DNA from: Leucothrix pacifica
GTDB lineage: Bacteria; Pseudomonadota; Gammaproteobacteria; Thiotrichales; Thiotrichaceae
Length of the DNA: 64,000 nucleotides
Assembly (NCBI RefSeq): GCF_003172875.1
Contig: NZ_QGKM01000075.1
Location: 1-64,000, forward strand
Direction of reading: 5' to 3'
In this document: one piece after another, positions 8,539-17,892 of the stretch
Layout: every line of letters starts with the position of its first letter
Numbering within the stretch: position 1 is the first letter of the stretch
The notes under the pieces: model-generated
Told to the model about the DNA's origin: nothing
Databases searched by the model: none
The model's input: the letters and a program-made list of their open reading frames with translations, nothing else
Translations under genes and position numbers: made by a program

Positions 8539-9930
8539 ATGACAAATAATCCACCCGCCTCTCAGCACAATGCGATTCAACTGCAGGATGCCGGACATCA
8601 TATTCACCCGTTTACAGACACCAAAGCGCTGAATAAAAAAGGTGCGCGCGTGATTAATCGCGGTGAAGGTGTTTACGTTTGGGATGATCAGGGCAATAAA
8701 ATGCTGGATGCGATGGCTGGCCTGTGGTGCATGGCCATTGGCTATGGTCGCACTGAAGTGGCTGATGCGGTGCATGCGCAAATGCAGGAATTACCGTATT
8801 ACAATACTTTCTTCCAGACTACTCATAAGCCGGTTGCTGAGCTAGCTAAAAAGCTGGCAGAGATTTCACCTGAAGCGATTAATCACACTTTCTTTACCAG
8901 CGGTGGCTCGGATGCGAACGACACCATGTTGCGACTGGTGCGCCACTACTGGGCATCGTTAGGTAAGCCTAGTAAAAAGGTGATTATCTCGCGTAAAAAT
9001 GCTTATCACGGTTCGACAGTGGCGGGTGCAAGCTTGGGTGGCATGACCTTTATGCACGAGCAGGGTGACTTGCCGATTCCCAATATCACCCATATCGGCC
9101 AGCCTTATTGGTATGGTGAAGGGGGCGATTTAACGCCTGATGAGTTTGGCTTGCTGCGGGCACGTGAGCTGGAAGAAAAAATTCTTGAGTTAGGTGAAGA
9201 TAAAGTCGCGGCCTTTATCGCAGAGCCGGTTCAAGGTGCGGGTGGGGTGATTATTCCACCGGATAGTTATTGGCCGGAGGTGCAACGCATCTGTGACAAG
9301 TATGAAATCTTATTGGTGGCTGATGAAGTGATTACTGGCTTTGGTCGTACCGGTGAGCGTTTTGCCAGTGAGACATACGATTTAAAGCCGGATGTGATTT
9401 GTATCGCTAAAGCGTTAAGTTCGGGGTATCTGCCGATTGGCGGAGTGATGCTGAGTGATCGTTTGGCTGATGTGGTGATCAATCAAGGCGGAGAGTTCGA
9501 GCACGGCTACACTTATTCCGGACACCCCGCAGCTTGTGCCGCAGCGCTTAAGGTGCTGGAAATTATGGATCGTGAAGACCTGCCGAATTACGTTAAAAAC
9601 GACATCGGCCCTTATCTGCAGGAGCGTTGGCTGAAGCTGGCTGACCACCCGCTAGTGGGTGAGGCTCGTATGGTTGGTCTGATGGGTGCGCTGGAATTAA
9701 CACCAGACAAGGCGACTCGCGCGAAGTTTGCAGTCAAAGCGGGGACGGTTGGATTAATGTGTCGTGAGTTCTGTTTTGATAATGGCTTAGTCATGCGAGC
9801 AGTAGGCGATACCATGATTATTTCTCCGCCATTGGTGTTGAGTCATGATGAGGCTGATGAGTTAATTGCTAAAGCTACTGCCGTGCTGGATCTGACTTAT
9901 GCTGCTGCCAAAGAAGCAGGCTATCTCTGA
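8539..9930 (+). CDS. spuC: putrescine/polyamine--pyruvate aminotransferase (class III)
   Basis: 463-residue PLP enzyme of the omega-aminotransferase class. It moves the terminal amino group of putrescine or a related amine to pyruvate. Diagnostic stretches are DAMAGLWCMAIGYGR, TFFTSGGSDANDTM (cofactor phosphate site), the Asp of LLVADEVITGFGRTG, and the Schiff-base Lys at position 291 in CIAKALSSGYLPIG. A TAAGGA Shine-Dalgarno precedes the ATG. The N-terminus (HPFTDTKALNKKGARVI) is typical of SpuC. Together with the flanking ligase and oxidase genes, it indicates that both gamma-glutamyl and transaminase routes are present. Gene name given by family resemblance and context. Confidence 0.88.
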   Translation: MTNNPPASQHNAIQLQDAGHHIHPFTDTKALNKKGARVINRGEGVYVWDDQGNKMLDAMAGLWCMAIGYGRTEVADAVHAQMQELPYYNTFFQTTHKPVAELAKKLAEISPEAINHTFFTSGGSDANDTMLRLVRHYWASLGKPSKKVIISRKNAYHGSTVAGASLGGMTFMHEQGDLPIPNITHIGQPYWYGEGGDLTPDEFGLLRARELEEKILELGEDKVAAFIAEPVQGAGGVIIPPDSYWPEVQRICDKYEILLVADEVITGFGRTGERFASETYDLKPDVICIAKALSSGYLPIGGVMLSDRLADVVINQGGEFEHGYTYSGHPAACAAALKVLEIMDREDLPNYVKNDIGPYLQERWLKLADHPLVGEARMVGLMGALELTPDKATRAKFAVKAGTVGLMCREFCFDNGLVMRAVGDTMIISPPLVLSHDEADELIAKATAVLDLTYAAAKEAGYL

Positions 9931-10075
9931 TGGGAATCCCTATAAAGCGATTGCGCTCTGCAATTTCTGTGTTAGACGCTGCTCGAAATCTTCATGTATT
10001 CCCCGTGCATTGCGGTTTCTGCGCTGCGTCCGCTTTAAATTTGAATGGCTCAAGACGTTTCTAGGGAGTTCCCAA

Positions 10076-11410
10076 ATGCCAGGATTGGGTAAAAAGGGGT
10101 TTCTTTATAGCAATGATGAAGTCGGAAAATATCCGGACTCTTATTATCACGCCAGCGCCAATACCATCCCCGAATTTCCTCGCCAATTCGGTGAGGAGAC
10201 GGCAGATGTATGTATTGTGGGGGCGGGTTATACCGGCTTATCGGCGGCACTACATTTAGCACAAGCAGGCTATAAAGTGATTTTGTTGGATGCGCATCGG
10301 GTCGGTTGGGGTGCATCGGGGCGAAATGGCGGGCAGTTGGCCAGCGACCAGCGAAGCGATCAGGACACGCTGGAATCACGCTACGGCAAGGATCACGCGC
10401 GTGCACTTTGGGATATTGGTCTGGAGGCGAATCAGCTTTGTAAAGACTTAATCCATGAGCATGCCATCGATTGTGATCTAACACCCGGAATCATTCACGC
10501 AGATCATCGTAAGCGTTATCTTAAGCATTCCCGCGACTACGTGGAGAAGCTGCAAACGGAATATGGCTACGAAGATATCCGTTATCTGGAGCAGGATGAA
10601 ATTCGTCAACTAGTCGGTTCTGAATCCTATTTTGGTGGCATGCTGGATACGCGTGCAGCACATATTCACCCGCTAAATTTTGCACTGGGGCTAGCTGATG
10701 CTGCACACGAAGCTGGAGCGGTAATTTATCAGGAATCACCAGTTTTAAGTTACTCCGATGGTTCAGGGGCAGGTGGTTCGACCGTTACTGTAAAACTGGA
10801 AAATGGCACGATCACAACCAAGCAATTGCTGCTAGCCTGTAATGGCTATTTGGATACCTTAGATAAGAAAGTCGAGGCGCGGGTGATGCCGATTAACAAC
10901 TATATTGTCGCTACCGAACCCCTGTCTGAGTCCTTAGCTAGTGAGCTACTAAGTGAGAATCATGCTGTTGCTGACTCGCGGTTTGTGGTGAATTACTTTC
11001 GCCTGAGTGCCGACCGACGCATGTTGTTTGGTGGCGGTGAAAACTACAGTTTTAAGTTTCCGAAGGATATTCCGGGATTTGTTCGTAAACACATGTTGCA
11101 GGTTTACCCTCAACTGGAAGAGGCGAGGATTGATTATGGCTGGGGCGGCACCTTAGCGATTACTGTCAGCCGTATGCCGTACTTTGCGAAGTCGTCTGAG
11201 GGGGTGGTATCGGCGAGTGGTTACTCCGGACATGGTGTGGCGATGGCGACATTAGCAGGCAAGATCATGGCGGATATGGTGGATGGCAAGCTGGCGCGGT
11301 TTGATACGATGGCGGGGCTGAAGACTTATCCGTTTCCGGGTGGGGCGGGACTGCGGTGGCCGCTGTTGGCGCTGGCGATGACCTACTATGGCATGCGGGA
11401 TCGATTGTAG
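10076..11410 (+). CDS. puuB: FAD-dependent oxidoreductase, gamma-glutamylputrescine oxidase-like
   Basis: 444 residues from the ATG at 10076, chosen because AGGGAG lies 7 bp upstream; an in-frame ATG at 9899 would overlap the aminotransferase gene and add a Cys/Arg-rich segment foreign to the family. The DAO-type fold is shown by the dinucleotide motif DVCIVGAGYTGLSAA (about 44-58), RVGWGASGRNGGQ (glycine-rich FAD segment) and the C-terminal GYSGHGVAMATLAGKI. PuuB oxidises gamma-glutamylputrescine to the aldehyde, releasing ammonia and hydrogen peroxide. The downstream aldehyde dehydrogenase and the gamma-Glu-GABA hydrolase are not in this window. Confidence 0.87.
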   Translation: MPGLGKKGFLYSNDEVGKYPDSYYHASANTIPEFPRQFGEETADVCIVGAGYTGLSAALHLAQAGYKVILLDAHRVGWGASGRNGGQLASDQRSDQDTLESRYGKDHARALWDIGLEANQLCKDLIHEHAIDCDLTPGIIHADHRKRYLKHSRDYVEKLQTEYGYEDIRYLEQDEIRQLVGSESYFGGMLDTRAAHIHPLNFALGLADAAHEAGAVIYQESPVLSYSDGSGAGGSTVTVKLENGTITTKQLLLACNGYLDTLDKKVEARVMPINNYIVATEPLSESLASELLSENHAVADSRFVVNYFRLSADRRMLFGGGENYSFKFPKDIPGFVRKHMLQVYPQLEEARIDYGWGGTLAITVSRMPYFAKSSEGVVSASGYSGHGVAMATLAGKIMADMVDGKLARFDTMAGLKTYPFPGGAGLRWPLLALAMTYYGMRDRL

Positions 11411-11412
11411 TC

Positions 11413-11489
11413 GGCCTTTCGGGTATTAGCTTCACTACGCCGACTCCCTTCGCTCGTAAGGACTTCGTGAAGCTAATACCCGAAAGGCC
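11413..11489. repeat. long palindromic intergenic repeat (23-bp perfect arms)
   Basis: The arms at 11413-11435 and 11467-11489 (GGCCTTTCGGG... and its exact complement) are 23 bp and perfect, separated by a 31-nt loop that contains CCGACT and GCTCGTAAGGACTT. It starts 2 bp after the puuB stop and could act as a bidirectional terminator for the convergent puuB and phosphatase genes. A diverged relative with the same loop core is at 13056-13132, so it looks like a REP/MITE-like family rather than a simple terminator. Confidence 0.75.
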
Positions 11490-11517
11490 TTGGTGTGGTG
11501 GTGTGAGCGGGTAAGGG

Positions 11518-11579
11518 CACTACGTCGATTCCCTTTGTTCGTGAGGGCTTCGTGAAGTTAATACCCGAAAGACTTAGTT
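11518..11579. repeat. diverged second copy of the palindrome's right half
   Basis: This stretch repeats the loop and right arm of the upstream palindrome with scattered changes (for instance GTGAAGTTAATACCCGAAAG against GTGAAGCTAATACCCGAAAG). It overlaps the last codons of the leftward phosphatase gene. It is a partial tandem duplication of the element, with decay. Confidence 0.6.
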
Positions 11580-12035
11580 ATTTTTTATGTGATCTAGAAG
11601 ACCGTCGCTGGCATCTTCAATCATCTCCAATACGTCATCAAAGCCGTCATTGTAGTAGGGATCAGGGACTTCAGTTTCAGGTCGGTTTTTTGCAAATGAC
11701 AAGCACAGGTGTACTTTGTGCTTTTGGTCTTCAGGGGCGATTTTTAGCAAGTTGTCATAGTTCGCGCGATCCATGGCAATCAGGTAGTCGAATGCGGTGA
11801 AGTCGCTGGTTTCTACTTGTCTGGCGCGTTGGGCGGATAGGTCGTAGCCTCTGGAGCGTGCCATGGCTTGTGAGCGTGGGTCGGGTGCTTCACCGATGTG
11901 GTAGGCGTGTGTACCGGCAGAGTCTACATTGATTTGGTCGCTTAAACCTTGCTCCGCTACTTTGTGTTCAAAGACGCCGTGAGCGGTTGGTGAGCGGCAG
12001 ATATTCCCCATGCAGATAAAAAGTACGTTGGTCAT
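11574..12035 (-). CDS. low molecular weight protein-tyrosine phosphatase
   Basis: 153-residue cytoplasmic phosphatase. The P-loop MGNICRSP with Cys and Arg (C-X5-R-S, about residues 8-15) is at the N-terminus, exactly where LMW-PTPs have it, and the general-acid Asp lies in VPDPYYND (about 125-132, DPYY). The length is normal for the family. These enzymes remove phosphate from tyrosine on kinases or sugar transferases, often in exopolysaccharide control, but no such gene is adjacent here, so the target is unknown. The last codons overlap a copy of the local palindromic repeat, so the C-terminus may have been altered by that element. Confidence 0.92.
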   Translation of the reverse strand: MTNVLFICMGNICRSPTAHGVFEHKVAEQGLSDQINVDSAGTHAYHIGEAPDPRSQAMARSRGYDLSAQRARQVETSDFTAFDYLIAMDRANYDNLLKIAPEDQKHKVHLCLSFAKNRPETEVPDPYYNDGFDDVLEMIEDASDGLLDHIKNN

Positions 12036-12228
12036 TATTGTTTAAGTCCTTGGTTGCTGTGACTGATTATAAAGGGCTTCGCTGAAGGTATGTGAGGCTG
12101 TACCGTTCATTCCTGAGTAACTGCCTTTTGTCAGAAATAAACCCACTTGAGTGAGTCATTCGAGGCATTGGTGCGCCTAAGTTGTTAAGGATAATCTTAC
12201 AACACTCCATAAGGACATGGTGATATCA

Positions 12229-13044
12229 ATGAAAAATAAATTACTACGCAACTCGTCGCAGCTTGCATCTGCGGTTTTACTCTCTTTCCTGGCTGCTTCT
12301 CAGGCCAATGCATTAACGGCTCAGCCGGATCGCTTAAATACCACAGTCGGTCAGGCGAAGACGGTTGAGGTGCTTTGGAATGATACCGGCGGCCATTTTT
12401 GGGTGTCGAATGTTAATAGTTACTCGGTACGAGGTGGTCGTGCATATGTGGTGGATGGTCGCAAGATTCACTACACGCCAAAGCCTGGCTTTACGGGGAC
12501 TGATGAGTTTTGGTATGAAATAGCCGACTCGCACGGTAGGACGAATAGTTCCAAAGTGACGGTTCACGTGAGCGGTGGTCATGGGCAAAGACATCACAAG
12601 CCGGTGCATTATCACAAACCCCATAAACCGTCATACAGCATTGAATGGTCAAAGCCGGGATTTAATCTCAGCTATTCCAAACCCGGTGGCTGGCAAGCGC
12701 AGATCAGTCAACCCAAACAGCACCACAATCGTCACTCCGGCCAAAAACACTGGGGTGGTGGAAGTGTGCCGGTCGGGCGCGCAGATGCTTACACGACTTA
12801 CTCCGGATCAGGTCAGATTGCCCTGTATGTGTTGGCGAATGATAAGGGTGTGGGTTTGAGTGTACACAGAACTAACCCTTGGACAACGCATGGTGGTCAG
12901 GCTTGGGTGGTGAATGACTATAGTGGATCTTATATTGCTTATACGCCAAAGCCCGGTTTTCGAGGTGTGGATGAGCTTTGGTATGTGCTGAGAGATCAGC
13001 ATGGGCGTACTAACAGCACTAAGGTGAATATCTCAGTTCATTAA
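12229..13044 (+). CDS. secreted protein with two Ig-like (cadherin/Big-type) domains
   Basis: 271 residues from the ATG at 12229, which has GGTGA 5 bp upstream; the ATG at 12217 is only 1 nt from AAGGA. A Sec signal peptide ends after ASQANA (about residue 28). Two homologous domains, each about 80-90 residues, share VLWNDTGG/VLANDKG, a HGG or RGG turn, YTPKPGF(T/R)G.DE.WY and DSHGRTNS/DQHGRTNS, ending in a strand. This is the bacterial Ig-like VCBS/cadherin pattern with calcium-type Asp residues. They are joined by a His/Lys/Pro-rich linker (about residues 124-190) containing KPHKPS and KPGFNLSYSKPGG. Likely periplasmic or extracellular, perhaps metal-binding through the linker. No anchor or sorting signal was seen. 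Confidence 0.75.
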   Translation: MKNKLLRNSSQLASAVLLSFLAASQANALTAQPDRLNTTVGQAKTVEVLWNDTGGHFWVSNVNSYSVRGGRAYVVDGRKIHYTPKPGFTGTDEFWYEIADSHGRTNSSKVTVHVSGGHGQRHHKPVHYHKPHKPSYSIEWSKPGFNLSYSKPGGWQAQISQPKQHHNRHSGQKHWGGGSVPVGRADAYTTYSGSGQIALYVLANDKGVGLSVHRTNPWTTHGGQAWVVNDYSGSYIAYTPKPGFRGVDELWYVLRDQHGRTNSTKVNISVH

Positions 13045-13055
13045 GTTGTGTGGTT

Positions 13056-13132
13056 CTGATTTAGGGTGTTGCTGTCATTAAGCCGACTTGCGGTGCTCGT
13101 AAGGACTTTATGAAAGCAATACCCAAAATCAG
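13056..13132. repeat. diverged copy of the palindromic intergenic repeat
   Basis: The arms 13056-13077 and 13111-13132 pair with 3 mismatches in 22. The loop AGCCGACTTG...GCTCGTAAGGACTT matches the loop of the 11413-11489 palindrome while the arms have co-varied (AATACCC conserved). It sits between the convergent adhesin-like gene and queF. The conserved loop argues for a dispersed repeat family; a terminator role is also possible. Confidence 0.65.
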
Positions 13133-13165
13133 GTTGAGGAGTGCGGGGTGGTCGCAAAGCGAAAA

Positions 13166-13630
13166 TCACCCGCGTCCGCGATAGCCAGCCACACCTTGCT
13201 CAGGCACCCAAACGCCTTTTGGAATCTCACCTTGCGCAAAAAACACATCAATCGGAATCCCACCGCGCGGATACCAATACCCACCGATACGAATCCATTT
13301 CGGCTTAATTTCTTCAATCAAACGACGCGCAATGCTAACGGTGCAGTCTTCATGAAATGCGCCGTGATTACGGAAGGAGCCGAGGAATAACTTGAGTGAT
13401 TTACTCTCGACCAATAACTGATCCGGAATGTAGTCGATGACCAGGTGCGCAAAGTCGGGTTGTGAGGTCATTGGACACAGTGATGTGAACTCCGGTGCAG
13501 TAAAGCGAATCATGTAATCCACATCAGCTTGTGGGTTTTTTACACTTTCTAAAATGGCATTTTCGGGCGTGTCCGGTAGCACCGTATCGCCACCTAACTG
13601 CTGTAAATCTTGATAAATATTGTCACTCAT
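13166..13630 (-). CDS. queF: NADPH-dependent 7-cyano-7-deazaguanine reductase QueF
   Basis: 154-residue T-fold enzyme that reduces preQ0 to preQ1 in queuosine synthesis. The thioimide-forming Cys is in [14 protein letters not shown] (about residue 52), the QueF-type motif [21 protein letters not shown] follows, and the C-terminal half ends [15 protein letters not shown]. The size matches the short, single-domain type I QueF (as in Bacillus), not the two-domain 280-residue type of E. coli. It is the last gene of the leftward queC-queD-queE-queF run, 47 bp after queE in genome order. Confidence 0.94.
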   Translation of the reverse strand: MSDNIYQDLQQLGGDTVLPDTPENAILESVKNPQADVDYMIRFTAPEFTSLCPMTSQPDFAHLVIDYIPDQLLVESKSLKLFLGSFRNHGAFHEDCTVSIARRLIEEIKPKWIRIGGYWYPRGGIPIDVFFAQGEIPKGVWVPEQGVAGYRGRG

Positions 13631-13677
13631 GAAGCTATGCTCCTTAGTTTACTTAACATAATAATTTGATTGCGAAG

Positions 13678-14376
13678 TTAAACGCCACGTTGATTGCCCC
13701 AGAGGATGTTATGCAGCTGCGGTAATACCGTGGCTTGGTGCCAACCGACTGCGACCACCTGATCAATCAATTCACGGGTAGATTGCAGACCTTGCTCCAG
13801 CGTCACTTCATCGGCCTGAAGGTTACAGGGTTGCAGATAGTAATCGAACTGAGGGTAACGCTGCTGAACCTCATGTGCCCATTTGAAATCGATATCATCA
13901 GCCACCACCAGTTTTATGCTGATCGCTTCCGGGCTTTTAGCCAGCGAGACACTTTTCTCAAAGGCATCCCACTTGGTTTCCATGCCGGAAGAGGGTGGCT
14001 TTGGACTTAGTGTCAGGTAGTCAATTTGCTTAAACCACGGCTTTGAAAGACTGCCTTGTGTTTCCATGGCGAAGGTGTAACCGGCTTTATGACCAATCTC
14101 GATAAGCTTGGCAAAGTCCTGTAGCGCTGGGTTGCCACCGGATAAAGTGATGAGAATCGGCGTAGGGCTAAGTGCCTGAATTTGTGACCAGACTTCCTCA
14201 GTGCTCAGCGTGTGCCACTCGTTTTTGTACTTCTTCTCCACCGCGTATAAGGTATCACACCAGCTGCAACGGTAATCACAGCCACCGCTACGAACAAATA
14301 CCGTTGGTTTGCCCACGAGTGCACCTTCACCCTGAATCGTCGGGCCAAATACTTCACTAATAATTAACTGGCTCAT
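13678..14376 (-). CDS. queE: 7-carboxy-7-deazaguanine synthase QueE
   Basis: 232-residue radical SAM enzyme that contracts the pterin ring to 7-carboxy-7-deazaguanine. The cluster-binding motif CDYRCSWC (CX3CX2C, about residues 33-40) follows the N-terminal substrate segment FGPTIQGEGALVGKPTVFVR, and ITLSGGNPALQ is the SAM-binding GGE-like motif. Its ATG overlaps the queD stop by 4 bp, so the two are translationally coupled. The length is typical. Confidence 0.94.
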   Translation of the reverse strand: MSQLIISEVFGPTIQGEGALVGKPTVFVRSGGCDYRCSWCDTLYAVEKKYKNEWHTLSTEEVWSQIQALSPTPILITLSGGNPALQDFAKLIEIGHKAGYTFAMETQGSLSKPWFKQIDYLTLSPKPPSSGMETKWDAFEKSVSLAKSPEAISIKLVVADDIDFKWAHEVQQRYPQFDYYLQPCNLQADEVTLEQGLQSTRELIDQVVAVGWHQATVLPQLHNILWGNQRGV

Positions 14377-14729
14377 GGTCGGTACTCCGCCCAGGTTTTG
14401 GGGGTTTCACTGACTTTGACGCCGCTGGTCTCAGGCCATTTCGCTTTGCACCAGTCGTATAGATGCTTGGCTAACAACTCGGCAGTGGCACAGTCATCAC
14501 CTAACACATCATTCAGGTGACGGTGATCTAAGGTGTCATCGATGTAGTCTTTCAGCGGTTTTAACTCGGTGTAATCCCGCACAAAACCATACTGATCCAG
14601 CGTCGGTGAACTCAGCTCCACGACCACGATATAATTATGACCATGCAAGCGCGCGCACTGATGATCCGCGGGCATTTGCTTGAGTTGGTGTGAGGCAGAG
14701 AATTGAAACTCTTTACTAATCCGAAACAT
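14373..14729 (-). CDS. queD: 6-carboxy-5,6,7,8-tetrahydropterin synthase QueD
   Basis: 118-residue PTPS-family enzyme that converts dihydroneopterin triphosphate to 6-carboxytetrahydropterin. The zinc-binding His residues are in FSASHQL (about 10-16) and RLHGHNYIV (about 28-36); the catalytic Cys is in the DHQCARLHGH segment, with DHRHLND (about 71-77) completing the site. The gene starts directly after the queC stop (no gap) and overlaps queE by 4 bp, confirming an operon. Confidence 0.94.
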   Translation of the reverse strand: MFRISKEFQFSASHQLKQMPADHQCARLHGHNYIVVVELSSPTLDQYGFVRDYTELKPLKDYIDDTLDHRHLNDVLGDDCATAELLAKHLYDWCKAKWPETSGVKVSETPKTWAEYRP

Positions 14730-15437
14730 CTACGCAGCCCCCGAGTCATGTGCAGCGACCGCAGTGCGCCAAAAATCCGGATCTTCATAATCCGTTGGAT
14801 CAACCACGCCAGCCTCATGAAATGCCTCTGCACGTTCTACGCAGGTTCCGCATTTACCGCAGTGTTTTTCGCCACCTTTGTAACAAGACCAAGTGTCTTC
14901 AAACGGCACGTTTAAGGCTGCACCAGCAGCGGCGATATCGGCTTTACTGCCGTGTAAAAACGGCGCGTAGATGTCGATATCCGCATAGCCATCCAAGGCC
15001 ATTTTCTGCATTTTAGCGAATTGCTCGATGAAGTCAGGGCGACAATCCGGATAGATGAAGTGATCCCCACCATGCACGGCAATGGCTACGGTATCTGCGC
15101 CTTGAGAGGCTGCCATTCCGTAAGCAATCGTGAGCATAATCGCGTTGCGATTAGGGACGATAGTGAGTTTCATGCTGTCTTCGGCATAGTGCCCGTCAGG
15201 CACATCCACGTCATCGGTGAGTGCCGAACCTGTCAGCTGTGCGCCGACATTACTGATATCAATAATGTGGTGCGGAACGCCGAAATGCTCTGCACAACGT
15301 GCCGCATAGCCGAGCTCTTTATCATGGCGCTGGCCATATTGAAATGAAACTAAAGAAGTGAGGCTGCCTTCGGCGGCCACTTTATACGCGAGCGTGACTG
15401 AATCCAGCCCGCCCGAACAGACGATCATTGCTTTCAT
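14730..15437 (-). CDS. queC: 7-cyano-7-deazaguanine synthase QueC
   Basis: 235-residue ATP-dependent enzyme that makes preQ0 from the carboxylate and ammonia. The PP-loop CSGGLDSVTLA is at about residues 7-17, and the zinc site is CYKGGEKHCGKCGTCVER near the C-terminus, with Cys at four positions. It is the first gene of the leftward que operon. Its promoter should be within the 217 bp between it and kbl, where I see no riboswitch-like structure. Confidence 0.95.
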   Translation of the reverse strand: MKAMIVCSGGLDSVTLAYKVAAEGSLTSLVSFQYGQRHDKELGYAARCAEHFGVPHHIIDISNVGAQLTGSALTDDVDVPDGHYAEDSMKLTIVPNRNAIMLTIAYGMAASQGADTVAIAVHGGDHFIYPDCRPDFIEQFAKMQKMALDGYADIDIYAPFLHGSKADIAAAGAALNVPFEDTWSCYKGGEKHCGKCGTCVERAEAFHEAGVVDPTDYEDPDFWRTAVAAHDSGAA

Positions 15438-15613
15438 AGTGTTTTTTACCTGGTGCTACGACAGGGGCCATGAGGGCCGGTTAAATTGGAGGCGATTTAT
15501 ATCATGGAATGAGCCGGGGAGTCTAATTAAAGCCAATACCTGATTATACAAATACAATCGAGCCTTGCGGCTTGAGTGGCGTTGGAAATTCAGACAATAA
15601 CTGCCATTTTCAG

Positions 15614-15645
15614 TAATAGTGGCCAGTGTGACTTAGCCACTATTA
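15614..15645. terminator. stem-loop downstream of kbl
   Basis: TAATAGTGGC and GCCACTATTA (arms 15614-15623 and 15636-15645) form a 10-bp perfect stem with a 12-nt loop, 9 bp beyond the leftward kbl stop. No U-run follows on the minus strand, so terminator strength is uncertain, but the position fits the end of the tdh-kbl unit. Confidence 0.6.
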
Positions 15646-15654
15646 TGAGGGCTA

Positions 15655-16848
15655 TCAATCCATATTCATTTCAGCCTTAACCGCTGCAAATGCTTGAATT
15701 GCTTGATCCAAATCCTCACGACTATGACCTGCTGATACCTGAGTACGAATCCGCGCTTTTCCATCCGGCACTACTGGGTACGAGAATGCAATCACATACA
15801 CACCGTGCGCTAGCATCCGCTCAGCGAATTCGGCAGCTACCTTTGCATCGTATAACATCACCGGCACAATCGGGTGCTCACCGGGTAAAATATCAAGGCC
15901 CAATTCCTGCAAAGCATTGCGATAATAGTGAGTGTTTTCACGTAGCTTATTACGAGATTCCGAGGACTCACTGGCAATTTCCAATGCTTTAATCGCGCCT
16001 GCAACTACCGGTGGTGCGACGGTATTGGAAAATAAATAAGGCCGTGAGCGTTGACGCAATAATTCGACAATTTCAGCACGTGCACTGGTGTAACCACCAC
16101 TGGCACCGCCAAGCGCTTTACCCAGCGTTCCAGTTAGAATATCGATACGACCCATCACGCCACAGTGCTCATGGCTGCCCCGACCATTTTCGCCAACAAA
16201 ACCCGTGGCATGGCAGTCATCGACATGAACCATCGCGCCATATTGGTCGGCTAAATCGCAAATCTGATCAAGCTTGGCAATGTAGCCATCCATGGAGAAC
16301 ACGCCGTCAGTCGTGATGAGTTTTATGCGAGCACCGTCTTCATCCGCTTGCTTAAGACAGGCCTCAAGTTCAGACATATCACTGTTGCCGTAACGATAAC
16401 GGCGCGCTTTACTCAAACGCACGCCGTCAATAATGCTGGCGTGGTTGAGTGCGTCTGAAATGACTGCATCTTCAGGGCCAAGAATGGTTTCAAATAATCC
16501 GCCATTCGCATCAAAGCAGGAAGGGTAGAGGATGGTGTCTTCTGTGCCCAGAAAATCAGTGATTTGTGATTCCAGTTGCTTATGAATATCCTGCGTACCA
16601 CAGATAAAACGCACCGAGGCCATGCCATAACCATGATCTTCCAGACCTTGTTTAGCCGCTGCATTCACCTCAGGATGTTGGGCCAGACCAAGGTAATTAT
16701 TGGCGCATAGATTTAGCAGCTGTTTGCCGTCCGAAAGTGCAACGCTGGCGTTTTGCGGTGAGGTAATGACTCGTTCATTTTTAAACAAACCCGCCGCACG
16801 AATGCCGTCAAGTTGCTCTGCGTAAATTGCGCGTGTATTGGTATCCAT
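15655..16848 (-). CDS. kbl: 2-amino-3-ketobutyrate CoA ligase (glycine C-acetyltransferase)
   Basis: 397 residues from the ATG at 16846-16848 ([10 protein letters not shown]), 2 bp after the tdh stop; the longer frame upstream overlaps tdh and is not family sequence. The PLP enzyme cleaves 2-amino-3-ketobutyrate with CoA to glycine and acetyl-CoA. Motifs: [39 protein letters not shown] (Asp and His at PLP), and the Schiff-base Lys in [15 protein letters not shown]. Length is as in E. coli Kbl (398). It acts with tdh in threonine breakdown. Confidence 0.96.
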   Translation of the reverse strand: MDTNTRAIYAEQLDGIRAAGLFKNERVITSPQNASVALSDGKQLLNLCANNYLGLAQHPEVNAAAKQGLEDHGYGMASVRFICGTQDIHKQLESQITDFLGTEDTILYPSCFDANGGLFETILGPEDAVISDALNHASIIDGVRLSKARRYRYGNSDMSELEACLKQADEDGARIKLITTDGVFSMDGYIAKLDQICDLADQYGAMVHVDDCHATGFVGENGRGSHEHCGVMGRIDILTGTLGKALGGASGGYTSARAEIVELLRQRSRPYLFSNTVAPPVVAGAIKALEIASESSESRNKLRENTHYYRNALQELGLDILPGEHPIVPVMLYDAKVAAEFAERMLAHGVYVIAFSYPVVPDGKARIRTQVSAGHSREDLDQAIQAFAAVKAEMNMD

Positions 16849-16850
16849 TT

Positions 16851-17879
16851 TTAATCTTCCCAGTTGAGAATTACTTTGCCGGCTTGGCCACTTAGCATCG
16901 CGTCGAAGCCTTGTTGGAATTCGCTGTAGTGCATGCGGTGTGTGATGATCGGACTTAAATCCAAACCAGATTCCACCATCATCGACATTTTGTACCACGT
17001 GTCATACATCTCACGACCGTAAATACCTTTGATAGTCAGCATGCTGAAAATGACTTTATTCCAGTCGATATCCACATCGCCAGAAGGAATGCCGAGCAGC
17101 GATATTTTGCCACCGTGGTTCATATTATTGATCATGTCATTCAGTGCTTGTGGGTTACCTGACATTTCCAGACCTACGTCAAAACCTTCCACCATGCCGA
17201 GCTCCTTCTGCACATCGGCCAAGTTCTCTTCAGCGGCATTGACCAAGCGGGTAGCGCCTAATTTTTTAGCAAGCTCAAGGCGAAATGGGTTGATGTCGGT
17301 AATCACGACATTGCGTGCACCGGCATGTTTAGCAACCGCGGCGGCCATGCTGCCAATGGGACCAGCGCCTGTGATCAGAACATCTTCCCCAAGTAATGGC
17401 CATTGCAATGCAGTGTGAGTGGCATTACCAAAAGGGTCGAAAATTGCCGCGATATCTTTGTCGATATTGGGGCGGTGTAGCCAGATGTTAGACATGGGGA
17501 GGGCGATGTATTCTGCAAATGCCCCAGTGCGATTGACGCCGATCCCTGAAGTGTTCGGGCAAAAATGACGTTTACCTGCCATACAGTTACGGCAACGACC
17601 ACAGACGACATGACCCTCGCCAGAAACGATTTGGCCGGGGAAGAAATCGATAACATTGGAACCGACATCTACAATTTCGCCGACAAACTCATGGCCAATT
17701 GTCATGGGAACGGGAATGGTTTTTTGCGCCCATTCATCCCAGTTGTAGATGTGCATATCGGTGCCGCAAATCGCTGTGCGGTGTACTTTGACCAGCACGT
17801 CGTTGATACCCATTTTAGGCATTTCAACTTGTTGCATCCAGAGTCCGGTCTCTGCTTTCGTTTTAACTAAGGCTTTCAT
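16851..17879 (-). CDS. tdh: L-threonine 3-dehydrogenase
   Basis: 342-residue zinc alcohol-dehydrogenase-type enzyme that oxidises threonine to 2-amino-3-ketobutyrate with NAD. Catalytic zinc ligands are in [17 protein letters not shown] (Cys about 38) and GHEFVGE; the structural zinc site is [15 protein letters not shown] (four Cys, about 93-107); the NAD-binding [18 protein letters not shown] follows. Length matches E. coli Tdh (341). It leads a two-gene unit with kbl and is divergent from an XRE-cupin regulator. Confidence 0.96.
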   Translation of the reverse strand: MKALVKTKAETGLWMQQVEMPKMGINDVLVKVHRTAICGTDMHIYNWDEWAQKTIPVPMTIGHEFVGEIVDVGSNVIDFFPGQIVSGEGHVVCGRCRNCMAGKRHFCPNTSGIGVNRTGAFAEYIALPMSNIWLHRPNIDKDIAAIFDPFGNATHTALQWPLLGEDVLITGAGPIGSMAAAVAKHAGARNVVITDINPFRLELAKKLGATRLVNAAEENLADVQKELGMVEGFDVGLEMSGNPQALNDMINNMNHGGKISLLGIPSGDVDIDWNKVIFSMLTIKGIYGREMYDTWYKMSMMVESGLDLSPIITHRMHYSEFQQGFDAMLSGQAGKVILNWED

Positions 17880-17892
17880 TTTAAATTCCTTT

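Noticed and set aside
9899-10075. N-terminal extension of the oxidase frame
   Set aside because: It overlaps the aminotransferase gene, is Cys/Arg-rich and lies before a good Shine-Dalgarno and ATG at 10076.
16849-16998. N-terminal extension of kbl
   Set aside because: It overlaps the end of tdh and is not Kbl-like; the ATG at 16846-16848 restores the family length.
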